A DNA stretch of 9,312 nt from positions 1 through 9,312 of the forward strand of contig JALZWC010000565.1 in assembly GCA_023300255.1 (NCBI GenBank), written 5' to 3'. This DNA comes from Saprospiraceae bacterium. GTDB taxonomy: Bacteria > Bacteroidota > Bacteroidia > Chitinophagales > Saprospiraceae. Shown here one piece after another: positions 1-5,689 of this stretch (positions are counted from its first letter, which is position 1; each line of letters opens with the position of its first letter). The position numbers were made by a program, and so were the translations under genes. The notes under the pieces are model-generated. The model was not told where the DNA came from, did no database searches, and worked only from the letters and a program-made list of their open reading frames with translations.

Positions 1-2
1 AA

Positions 3-101
3 ATTAAGCATAGCTGGGCTACGGTTCCTTTTTTAGGATTTCTTAGAAGTAAAAAGGGCAGTTTAAAATGGCTAATTTATTCTTTCACTTTGCCTAAATA
101 A
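3..101 (+). CDS. C-terminal end of an unidentified upstream gene (partial)
   Basis: A reading frame is open from the window edge to a TAA at 99-101 and gives 32 residues ending ...LKWLIYSFTLPK. The other two forward frames hit stops within the first 40 bases. The peptide has normal composition, with Trp, Tyr and aromatic-rich hydrophobic patches, and it stops 7 bp before the ATG of the tRNA hydroxylase gene. That close same-strand spacing is typical of neighbouring genes in an operon. The piece is too short to assign a family, and the rest of the gene lies outside the window. A chance open frame of this length is also possible. Confidence 0.35.
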   Translation: MKHSWATVPFLGFLRSKKGSLKWLIYSFTLPK

Positions 102-108
102 AAAAACT

Positions 109-690
109 ATGTTAGGATTAAAATTACCAACAGACCCGAGATGGGTGAATTTAGCAGAGAAAGATTTAGTCGATATTTTAACCGACCATGCTTATTGTGA
201 ACAAAAAGCGACTACTTATTGTATTAGCTTAATTCAGCGTTTCCCTGAAAAGACGGAATTAGTAAGAGAGCTAGCACCTATTGTCACGGAAGAATGGGGA
301 CATTTTAGAATGGTACTGAAGGAATTGGATAAACGTAATCTGAAACTAGGCTATCAAAGAAAAGACGAATACGTTAATAAATTACGAGCATTTGTCAGAA
401 CAGGAGGTACTCGAGATGATCAATTGCTAGAGCATTTATTAGTTTGTGCCTTGATTGAAGCGAGGAGTTGTGAGCGTTTTAGACTATTATCTTTACATAT
501 AGCAGAAGACGACCTGAAAGAATTCTACCATAAATTTATGATTTCAGAAGCAGGTCATTATCGCTTATTTATTGACCTTGCTAAGACCTACTGTGGCGAA
601 GAAAGAGTAAAAAATCGTTGGAAAGAATATTTAGCACATGAGGCAGAAATTTTAAAAAACATGGAATTACGGGGAGATAGAATGCACTAA
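109..690 (+). CDS. miaE: tRNA-(ms2io6A)-hydroxylase, MiaE family
   Basis: Non-haem diiron monooxygenase related to MiaE, which hydroxylates the isopentenyl side chain of 2-methylthio-N6-isopentenyl-adenosine at position 37 of tRNAs reading UNN codons. It acts in the cytoplasm and uses O2. The 193-residue length and all-helical character match the ferritin-like MiaE fold. The diiron ligands are visible: Glu31 in AYCEQKA, the first ExxH pair Glu62/His65 in EEWGHF, Glu117 in LIEARSCERF, and the second ExxH pair Glu147/His150 in SEAGHY. The conserved opening LPTDPRW also fits. The ATG at 109 is the only sensible start, follows an A-rich tract, and places LPTDP at the usual N-terminal position. 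It lies 7 bp after a partial upstream frame and converges with the NlpC/P60 gene. Family assignment is firm; exact substrate specificity is inferred. Confidence 0.9.
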   Translation: MLGLKLPTDPRWVNLAEKDLVDILTDHAYCEQKATTYCISLIQRFPEKTELVRELAPIVTEEWGHFRMVLKELDKRNLKLGYQRKDEYVNKLRAFVRTGGTRDDQLLEHLLVCALIEARSCERFRLLSLHIAEDDLKEFYHKFMISEAGHYRLFIDLAKTYCGEERVKNRWKEYLAHEAEILKNMELRGDRMH

Positions 691-786
691 GGAAGTAATA
701 AATGGGAGGTAGTAAGTATGAAGTAATGGGACTTTGACACTTGCGCAGGTACAGAAAGGTAACCACTAACTACTACTCTAGTCTTT
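691..786. repeat. Imperfect palindromic intergenic element between convergent genes
   Basis: The 96-bp spacer between the two convergent stop codons has an inverted repeat: GTAGTAAGT at 709-717 faces ACTAACTAC at 765-773 (8 of 9 pairs). The left arm is followed by further GTA/AGTA words and the right arm by TACTACTC, so the arms look built from a repeated short word. The centre holds ACTTGCGCAGGT at about 739-750, which is self-complementary apart from one T-G pair. No strong T-run follows the structure on either strand, apart from TTTTT at 784-788 on the plus strand. It may act as a weak bidirectional terminator or be a degenerate dispersed repeat. No second copy is visible here. Confidence 0.4.
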
Positions 787-1635
787 TTATTTAAACAACT
801 TAATCTGTTGCTTAATATTTCCCGTTTCCTTTTTATTATTTTTTGAATCATTCTTATCAGAAGTCAGTACGCGCTTAATAACTCTTAATTTATTCGTGTA
901 CTTGTTTTGCGCCTCATTGAAAATACCAAAGTGATCTACTTTATCAATTCTCACTTGTCCATAGGCATGTAAGATTTTTCCTTTTTCGCATATGATACCC
1001 GCATGGTTGATATGTCCTTTTTTATCTTCAAAGAAAACCAAATCCCCTACTCTAGCCTGTTCAAAGAAATCAATTAACTCTCCCTTACGAGCTTGTAAAT
1101 AAGCATCTCTAGGCAAATTGATACCCAACATTTTAAAAAGGACTTGAATCAATCCCGTACCATCTATACCAAAAGGAGATCGCCCCCCTTTTAAATAAGG
1201 TGCATATAAGTACTTTCTAGCTAATTTTATTAAAAGCTCATTGGTAGGCTTAATAGTAGCAACATCAATGACTTGACCACTAAAAGAATAATTGACTCCC
1301 GCCAATTCAAATTTCATCCCATCAAAGCTCGGCAGCGTAGCTCCAATAGTAATCGGTAGGAAGTGATCATTAGCAACTGCTGCTTGGGCTATTTCCATAG
1401 AGCAAGCAAAATTGTTTTGATATCGCTCTATTTCTTCTTCTGTCAGCGTCGTAATCTGATTCGATTCTACCCATCCAATTTGGTTGTCCCAAAGACAACG
1501 AATTTTAGTCCAGTCCCCTGATTTTTCCCAAACCTCTACCAGTTCTCCTAATAGTAATTGGGTAATCATCTCTTTCTTATGACCTTTTCCGCTTCTGACA
1601 GGAACCACACTCAAATTGCAAATACATACTATCAT
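787..1635 (-). CDS. SH3 / NlpC-P60 (C40) protein with catalytic Cys replaced by Gly
   Basis: This resembles the cytoplasmic gamma-D-glutamyl-L-diamino-acid endopeptidases of the YkfC / dipeptidyl-peptidase VI type, which recycle cell-wall muropeptides. Residues 1-60 form a bacterial SH3 domain (ICNLSVVPVRS, then GDWTKIRC and IGWVES), about 60-130 a second SH3-like region, and about 135-257 the NlpC/P60 domain, followed by a Lys/Asn-rich tail. There is no signal peptide, and ICNLSVxPVR at the very N-terminus supports the start. The two active-site histidines are present: His211 in NHAGII and His223 in ILHAYG. The nucleophile is missing. Where the family has GIDCSG or GIDCTG, this protein has GIDGTG, with Gly159 encoded by GGT on the minus strand (1159-1161). 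One base change from TGT explains it. The rest is intact and full length (282 residues), so this is either a pseudoenzyme, perhaps still binding peptides, or a recently inactivated gene. A base-call error is possible. Confidence 0.88.
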   Translation of the reverse strand: MIVCICNLSVVPVRSGKGHKKEMITQLLLGELVEVWEKSGDWTKIRCLWDNQIGWVESNQITTLTEEEIERYQNNFACSMEIAQAAVANDHFLPITIGATLPSFDGMKFELAGVNYSFSGQVIDVATIKPTNELLIKLARKYLYAPYLKGGRSPFGIDGTGLIQVLFKMLGINLPRDAYLQARKGELIDFFEQARVGDLVFFEDKKGHINHAGIICEKGKILHAYGQVRIDKVDHFGIFNEAQNKYTNKLRVIKRVLTSDKNDSKNNKKETGNIKQQIKLFK

Positions 1636-1639
1636 TTTG

Positions 1640-1673
1640 GTGTTTTAAGTGGAGGATAAATTAGTGTTTTAAG
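1640..1673 (-). promoter_or_regulatory. Direct repeat CTTAAAACAC x2 ahead of the NlpC/P60 gene
   Basis: The 10-mer GTGTTTTAAG occurs exactly at 1640-1649 and 1664-1673 on the plus strand, which reads as two CTTAAAACAC copies spaced 24 bp apart on the coding strand. They end 4 bp and 28 bp before the ATG of the minus-strand gene. Position and spacing could suit a regulator binding site, but no -7 box of the TAnnTTTG type is visible just upstream. The repeat is real; its function is a guess. Confidence 0.3.
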
Positions 1674-1779
1674 CCAATTCCTTTAGTTCTCTTATATATG
1701 TATAGGTAGAATTAATAACTATGCTAATCAATAAGCAGTAACAAACAACTTAAAGATAATAAAATTACTGAAAGGTCCG

Positions 1780-1808
1780 TTTGATTAGTTGATTATATTG
1801 CATCTTTG
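1780..1808 (+). promoter_or_regulatory. Possible Bacteroidota-type promoter
   Basis: TTTG at 1780-1783 and CATCTTTG at 1801-1808 are separated by 17 bp. This approximates the TTTG / TAnnTTTG pattern of the primary sigma factor in this phylum, with a mismatch at the first base of the -7 box. It points right, toward porP, whose start is 430 bp further on. It could drive a long leader, a small RNA, or nothing. Confidence 0.25.
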
Positions 1809-1951
1809 CTTTTCAACTACAATATCGAAATTTATAGGAACAATATCTGCTAAAATTCAGTAAAACTGAAAAAATTACAGATAAATTATCTTTATTACTT
1901 CAGTAAAGTAAACTAAATAACGAATACCACGATAAGTGGTTCGAATTACTT

Positions 1952-2135
1952 AGAAGTTGTTTAAGAATGAATTGATGTATTAAGAAGTCAGAGGTCAGAA
2001 CGTCTTTACAAGACTGTCAGATGTCAGACGTTGACAACGTGATGTTTCTGACAACCGTAGGCGATCTGACAGCGCAGCGGTCTGACTCCTGACTTCTAAA
2101 TATCCAGTAGTCTAAAATATTCTTATACAACTTCT
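1952..2135. repeat. Outer inverted repeat enclosing the GAAGTCAG element
   Basis: AGAAGTTGTTTAAGAAT at 1952-1968 faces ATTCTTATACAACTTCT at 2119-2135. Reverse-complementing the right arm gives AGAAGTTGTATAAGAAT, so 16 of 17 positions pair. The 150 bp between them contain the whole 1978-2102 palindrome. The layout resembles a small non-autonomous element with terminal inverted repeats into which, or around which, another palindrome has formed. There is no transposase and no clear target-site duplication. Confidence 0.5.
1978..2102. repeat. Dispersed palindromic element, copy 1 (GAAGTCAG family)
   Basis: The ends are inverted: AGAAGTCAGAGGTCAGA from 1983 pairs with the reverse complement of the segment ending CTGACTTCT at 2097 (two internal mismatches), and pairing continues outward to 1978 and 2102 with one mismatch. 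Inside are nested hairpins: GTCT-TTACA-AGAC (about 2002-2014), CTGTCAGAT (about 2014-2022) facing ATCTGACAG (about 2064-2072), and ACGTT-GAC-AACGT (about 2028-2040). The core is shared with 8090-8243, including GTTGACAACGTGATGTT and TCTGACAGCG. This copy has only one CTGACAGCG unit where the other has three. It is non-coding in all frames. Confidence 0.8.
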
Positions 2136-2156
2136 TATAATGGAATAACGTATTTA

Positions 2157-2204
2157 AGGGAGTAGGAATTTAATAAAATATCCTTTATTAAATTCCTACT
2201 CCCT
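2157..2204. repeat. Perfect 21-bp inverted repeat upstream of porP
   Basis: The arms at 2157-2177 and 2184-2204 are exact reverse complements (left arm begins AGGGAGTAGGAATT) around the 6-nt loop ATATCC. The structure ends 34 bp before the porP ATG, so if transcription starts upstream it would form a long hairpin in the 5' leader. It has no T-run on the plus strand, so it is not a classical terminator. It could be a leader regulatory hairpin, a protein-binding palindrome, or one of the many palindromic repeats of this genome. Confidence 0.7.
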
Positions 2205-2238
2205 AATCTCCTTTACTTATCGATCATTTTTCCAAATT

Positions 2239-3300
2239 ATGCTAAGAATTATTCTCGCTTGCTTTTCTATTATAATATATACTTCCACTCTTTTTGCTCA
2301 AGACAAACATTTCACGCAATACTTTGCGGCTCCGATGACAATCAATCCTGCATTGACAGGAGCGTTTCAAGGGAAATATAGAATCGGTGTAGTACGAAGA
2401 GAACAATGGGGACAGGCATTAAATAGTCCTTATGCGACCTTCGCTGGTGCAGTGGATGTTCGATTTCCTAGCAGTCATAAACAAAAAAAATATGACGATG
2501 CCATAGGTGTTGGTATTTTATTCTTTAATGATAAAGTAGACGATATCGGTTTTAGAACGACCCAAATGGCTTTATCTGCTGCTTATCATAAGGCTTTAGA
2601 TCAGCATGGTGTTCATTATTTAACACTTGGCCTTCAATTAGCTACGAACCAAAGAAGTGTCAATTATGAAAACTTAAATTTTGAAGATCAGTATGACGGA
2701 CTTAATGGATACACTTTACCATCTGGAGAAGCCTTACCAGAAAATAATTTTTCCTATTCTGATTTAGCGCTTGGTATTAATTATACTTTTTCTCCTTCTC
2801 GTAAGGCGACCGTATACATGGGAGCAGCTATGCATCATGTATTTGAACCGAACGTTTCTTTTCTTGCAGCAAATCCTGATGTGTCCGTCTCTATACCAGA
2901 AGAAGATAATTTGCATAGAAAATATTCCGCTCAAGTATCTGCTCGTTTTCCCATTGCAGATAATATCTATTTAATTCCTAGAGTATTAATTTCTGCTCAA
3001 GGACCGCATCTCGAAATGAATGCGGGTACAAATATTCGTATATCTGTCGGCGACTATACACCAGTCGCACTTTATTTAGGTAGTTGGGCAAGACCTGTAA
3101 GGAATGCAGATCAGTCTATTATGCTAGATGCTATCGTCGGCATGATTGGTATAGAATATAATAATTTGCTATTTGGATTCAGTTATGATGTGAATGTAGA
3201 TGACTTCACAGTAGCCGCAAATCCGCGAACCTCCTTTGAAATATCAATCGCCTATTTAGGTAATTTTGAGAATGAGGAGATATTATGTCCTAAATTTTAG
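2239..3300 (+). CDS. PorP/SprF family type IX secretion system membrane protein
   Basis: A beta-barrel outer-membrane protein of the PorP/SprF family, whose members partner with the type IX secretion and gliding machinery and with large surface proteins carrying a type B C-terminal signal. A Sec signal peptide covers residues 1-20 (hydrophobic core IILACFSIIIYTS, likely cleavage after LFA before QDKHF). The family's N-terminal hallmark follows directly: FTQYFAAPMTINPALTGAF at 25-43, then the REQW segment at 54-57. Alternating beta strands fill the body, FGFSYDVNVDDF is at 312-323, and the protein ends in the characteristic CPKF. At 353 residues it is slightly longer than many members. It stands alone: no large adhesin or PKD-domain protein, the usual upstream partner, lies beside it. 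Family is firm; the specific partner cannot be told. Confidence 0.92.
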   Translation: MLRIILACFSIIIYTSTLFAQDKHFTQYFAAPMTINPALTGAFQGKYRIGVVRREQWGQALNSPYATFAGAVDVRFPSSHKQKKYDDAIGVGILFFNDKVDDIGFRTTQMALSAAYHKALDQHGVHYLTLGLQLATNQRSVNYENLNFEDQYDGLNGYTLPSGEALPENNFSYSDLALGINYTFSPSRKATVYMGAAMHHVFEPNVSFLAANPDVSVSIPEEDNLHRKYSAQVSARFPIADNIYLIPRVLISAQGPHLEMNAGTNIRISVGDYTPVALYLGSWARPVRNADQSIMLDAIVGMIGIEYNNLLFGFSYDVNVDDFTVAANPRTSFEISIAYLGNFENEEILCPKF

Positions 3301-3374
3301 ACAAATTCATTTTAGTGCATAAAAAAAATTAAATTCAGTTAAGTTTTAATCAACTCATTTTCAACTATTTACGC

Positions 3375-3408
3375 TTTTCATTTTTTTTTATCTAAAAAAA
3401 AATGAAAA
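3375..3408. repeat. A/T hairpin downstream of porP
   Basis: TTTTCA followed by nine T at 3375-3389 is exactly complementary to nine A followed by TGAAAA at 3394-3408, with the 4-nt loop ATCT. It lies 75 bp after the porP stop and before the tRNA promoter. It could help end porP transcription, but a stem with only one G-C pair is weak, so the role is uncertain. Confidence 0.45.
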
Positions 3409-3424
3409 ACATTCTAGCTAGAGG

Positions 3425-3455
3425 TTGACAATGTTCCAACCACCTTATATATTTG
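3425..3455 (+). promoter_or_regulatory. Promoter of tRNA-Glu
   Basis: TTGACA at 3425-3430 is followed by TATATTTG at 3448-3455. The TTG-to-TA spacing of 20 bp and the exact TAnnTTTG box match the primary-sigma promoter of Bacteroidota. Transcription would begin near 3460, giving a leader of about 35 nt before the tRNA. A short inverted repeat GGTTG...CAACC overlaps the -33 side. Confidence 0.75.
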
Positions 3456-3494
3456 CAATCGCTTTTAAAGAGAAGCATTTTTCAAGTACATAAT

Positions 3495-3569
3495 GGCCCA
3501 TTCGTCTAGTGGTTAGGACGCCAGGTTTTCATCCTGGTAACAGGGGTTCGATTCCCCTATGGGCTACCA
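3495..3569 (+). tRNA. tRNA-Glu (anticodon TTC)
   Basis: The full cloverleaf can be drawn. The acceptor stem is GGCCCAT (3495-3501) with ATGGGCT (3559-3565), including a terminal G-T pair. The D-arm region contains TCTAGTGGTTAGGA. The anticodon stem CCAGG/CCTGG has loop TTTTCAT, giving anticodon TTC. The T-arm is AGGGG-TTCGATT-CCCCT. The discriminator is A3566, followed by an encoded CCA (3567-3569). It stands alone, with its own promoter and terminator. Confidence 0.97.
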
Positions 3570-3574
3570 TTATT

Positions 3575-3610
3575 AAACCCTTCATAGCGATGTTATGAAG
3601 GGTTTTCTAT
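3575..3610 (+). terminator. Intrinsic terminator of tRNA-Glu
   Basis: AAACCCTTCATA (3575-3586) pairs perfectly with TATGAAGGGTTT (3594-3605) across a 7-nt loop. The stem is followed by TCTATTT, which with the stem's own T's gives a T-rich tail. It begins 5 bp after the tRNA CCA end, as expected for a tRNA transcript terminator. Confidence 0.85.
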
Positions 3611-3904
3611 TTGTAATAACAGTTACTTAACTGTGTCTAAAATCTTACCACACCCCTGCTGTACTTCTCAACGTGGATCTTAAAGCAATCAATCTATCCT
3701 CTTTAAATTACTCTTCTTATTTTCTGGTCCTCCTTTATTTCTCAGTAAGTCAGATAAGCTTAGGGATGGCCTTTCGCAACCCGCTTATAATAACACTAAT
3801 CACTGGATTAATTCGATTCCAATGAGTACTTTGAATAATCAAGATCCTAGAGAATCAATGAAGTTGATCTTGACGAAACAGTTAAATTAATAGATAGATT
3901 AGCT
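3606..3904. other. Spacer with small palindromes and possible eroded coding remnants
   Basis: No intact gene is evident. ACAGTTA-CT-TAACTGT (3619-3634) is a perfect 7-bp inverted repeat with an operator-like look. A plus-strand frame stays open from 3684 to a TAA at 3888-3890 (68 codons; first ATG at 3822) and contains protein-like stretches such as SKSDKLRDGLSQPAYNNTNHW. In another frame from about 3857, NEVDLDETVKLIDRLA reads like a continuation after a frameshift. This might be a decayed gene, but there is no family match and chance is a fair alternative. CAAGATC (3840-3846) faces GATCTTG (3866-3872) downstream of the ATPase stop without a T-run, so it is a poor terminator candidate. Confidence 0.35.
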
Positions 3905-5347
3905 TTATACTTCTTTAAACAAATCTTCCAAAGTCAATGACCGAGAAACAATCCCACTACTATATTGATTTTCAGTCAACCCGAAGGTGGTAATAAAAAC
4001 CAAGAATATCTGCTTTCTAGTTTTGGTGGTCATTTTAAAAATATTCACCTTATCACTTAAATTTTCAAAATAGGCTTTTGAAATACTAAAAAGTTGATTA
4101 CTAAATTTAATTTCGAACAGGTTAATTACTTGGTCGTTTCTATCTAATAATAGATCAATTTGAGTTCCTTTCTCTGTTTTAGTCCCTTTTTTAAAAAAAG
4201 AAGAAGAGACACTTTGGATACCAGTAATCCCTAGTGCCTTTTTTATTTGAGATAGATGTTTAATGCAAATGCTTTCATATGCATAACCACTCCAAGCTTT
4301 AATGGCAGGCGTTTGTCCAAGTAGATTCCAAGTGTCTGCGCCTTCGAATTCGTTGGATTCAATAAATTGTAAATAGAACAAAGAATATTCGTCAATCAAT
4401 CGATATAGTTTCTCTTTTTTTTTCTTTTTATAAGGACTATAGACTGCAATAAAACCTGATTGTTCTAACTCTTGCAAAACTCGTTGAATACTTCCTCCTT
4501 CTGGTACTTTCCCATTCTCAATAATTTGCTGTCTGGTCAAGCCTTGCTTTTTGTTGGCTAATGCTCGGATAACAGCAATATGGTTATCGGCATTAGCAAA
4601 TAAAGAAGGATAGAGGTTCAAAAATTCATCTCTTAATAATCCTCCTTTTGAAAAACAGATTTGATTAATATTTTCGGTAGCACTCTTACCTTTTGTAATT
4701 TCTTTTAAGTAGTGTGGTATACCACCCATCGCCATGTAAAGCTGTACAATATGGTATTTTTCAAAATGTAGATTACGGCTTTTCAGGTATTGTTCTGTCT
4801 CCGATAAATTAAATGGTTCAAGGAAGATACGCTGAGTGATTCTATTATAAAGCCCACCTCTATGATGTACTACTTTCTGAATCATCCAAGAGGCCGCAGA
4901 ACCACAGATAACAATGACAATATTCTGCTTAACTGCCCAGTTGTTCCAAAAAAAACTAAAGCCCCTTAAGAAGCCAGATCTAGGAGTAGCTAACCAAGGT
5001 AATTCATCAAAAAAGACGACTGTTTTCTTTTTAGATTTAGTTGTTTTTTCTTTGAGGTAAGTAATCAACATTTGGAAAGCCTCTTGCCATGAAGTTGGTG
5101 TTTTATAGGCTATTTTGGTGTTTGCATATTCGTTTAATAGATAGGCGAAATTTCCTAATTGCTCTTTTAAAGGGGTACTTTGTGTGCCTGAAATGGAAAA
5201 AGCTATGTGTTTTTCATAGATCTGATTGATTAGGAAGGTCTTCCCTACTCTACGCCTACCAATGACAGATACCATCTCTGCATTTGTGCTTGCTAATGCT
5301 TTTTTTAATACAGCTATCTCTTCTTTTCGTCCTATTAATTGTTCCAT
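3905..5347 (-). CDS. AAA-type ATPase with C-terminal DUF234 / PD-(D/E)XK-like domain
   Basis: This belongs to the widespread 'archaeal ATPase' family (ATPase_2 plus DUF234), whose cellular role is largely unknown. Residues 1-230 form the P-loop ATPase: an N-terminal box (LIGRKEEIAVL), Walker A at 30-37 (GRRRVGKT), Walker B at 110-115 (VVFFDE), and a sensor-like strand ending VICGSAASWM. Residues about 255-300 look like a winged helix (LTRQQII...GGSIQRVLQELEQSGFI). The C-terminal part has the nuclease-like signature Asp398 in TQIDLLLDR, then Glu412 and Lys414 in FEIKFSN, preceded by Glu358 in GYAYESI. The spacing fits a PD-(D/E)XK core with its key residues kept, so DNA cleavage is possible but unproven. 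At 480 residues it is full length. It is solitary, and a 22-bp inverted repeat sits 5 bp before its start codon. Family is firm; function is open. Confidence 0.88.
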   Translation of the reverse strand: MEQLIGRKEEIAVLKKALASTNAEMVSVIGRRRVGKTFLINQIYEKHIAFSISGTQSTPLKEQLGNFAYLLNEYANTKIAYKTPTSWQEAFQMLITYLKEKTTKSKKKTVVFFDELPWLATPRSGFLRGFSFFWNNWAVKQNIVIVICGSAASWMIQKVVHHRGGLYNRITQRIFLEPFNLSETEQYLKSRNLHFEKYHIVQLYMAMGGIPHYLKEITKGKSATENINQICFSKGGLLRDEFLNLYPSLFANADNHIAVIRALANKKQGLTRQQIIENGKVPEGGSIQRVLQELEQSGFIAVYSPYKKKKKEKLYRLIDEYSLFYLQFIESNEFEGADTWNLLGQTPAIKAWSGYAYESICIKHLSQIKKALGITGIQSVSSSFFKKGTKTEKGTQIDLLLDRNDQVINLFEIKFSNQLFSISKAYFENLSDKVNIFKMTTKTRKQIFLVFITTFGLTENQYSSGIVSRSLTLEDLFKEV

Positions 5348-5351
5348 GTTG

Positions 5352-5421
5352 TTTTATATTTGGAGAAATCTATATAAAAATACATAGATTTCTCCAAATA
5401 TAAAAAATTATATTTGGAGAA
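5352..5421. promoter_or_regulatory. 22-bp perfect inverted repeat plus third half-site upstream of ATPase gene
   Basis: The arms at 5352-5373 and 5384-5405 are exact reverse complements with a 10-nt loop. A third copy of the arm's outer half, TTATATTTGGAGAA, follows in direct orientation at 5408-5421 (also at 5354-5367). Each half-site contains TATATTTG, identical to the -7 promoter consensus of this phylum, but no TTG is well placed at -33 for any of them. The palindrome starts 5 bp before the ATPase ATG, so it is either a leader hairpin that would occlude the translation start or a DNA operator. Autoregulation by the winged-helix ATPase is one possibility. Confidence 0.6.
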
Positions 5422-5460
5422 TATAATGCTAGCTACTTTCTTTAAAATCATACAGTTTTT

Positions 5461-5567
5461 AGAATAGAGAAGCGAGAGTAAAGATGCATTCCGTTTAAAA
5501 TAGACAAAAAATACATTGTTTCTTAACCGAAATACATCTCTACTCTCGCTTCTCTACTCTCTATTCT
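5461..5567. repeat. Imperfect long palindrome upstream of the DinB-like gene
   Basis: AGAATAGAG (5461-5469) and AAGCGAGAGTAAAGATGCATT (5470-5490; 19 of 21 positions pair) face 5559-5567 and 5531-5551 respectively. The right side carries 7 extra bases (CTCTACT, 5552-5558) that interrupt the pairing and look like one additional copy of the AGAGTAG word. Weaker pairing continues toward the centre. Arms made of iterated short purine-rich words resemble those at 709-773 and 2157-2204 in style. It lies 120 bp before the downstream ATG and is non-coding. Confidence 0.65.
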
Positions 5568-5689
5568 ACTTTTTATGTTTTTAAGACAACTTTCTAGAAA
5601 AAAGCATATTACTAGAATTATTTACTACTTTTATAAAAACATACAATTACCAATACGCTGTTATTTCATCCACCCAGAAAAAACTCATC

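Larger units (their letters stand above)
1636..2238. other. 603-bp non-coding spacer rich in inverted repeats
   Basis: No convincing coding frame is seen on either strand between the divergent NlpC/P60 and PorP/SprF genes. The left half is AT-rich and holds small hairpins such as TTCAGT-AAA-ACTGAA (1856-1870) and a possible promoter at 1780-1808. The right half is a series of palindromes: an outer inverted repeat (1952-1968 with 2119-2135), a dispersed element nested inside it (1978-2102), and a separate perfect hairpin (2157-2204) just before porP. No tRNA or recognisable RNA family is seen. Confidence 0.6.

Noticed and set aside
581..766. Minus-strand 61-codon open frame over the end of miaE
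   Set aside because: It overlaps the real MiaE frame and a palindromic spacer; composition is low-complexity and it resembles no protein.
1856..1908. Small hairpins (TTCAGT-AAA-ACTGAA, CTTTA...TAAAG) as a terminator or small RNA
   Set aside because: Stems of 5-6 AT-rich pairs are expected by chance in such DNA, and they are far from the ends of genes.
2771..2974. Plus-strand 67-codon open frame inside porP
   Set aside because: It lies entirely within the well-supported PorP/SprF gene in another frame and has the skewed hydrophobic composition of a shadow frame.
3495..3610. tRNA as attachment site of an integrated element
   Set aside because: There is no integrase gene and no second copy of the tRNA 3' end in the window; the following hairpin is an ordinary terminator.
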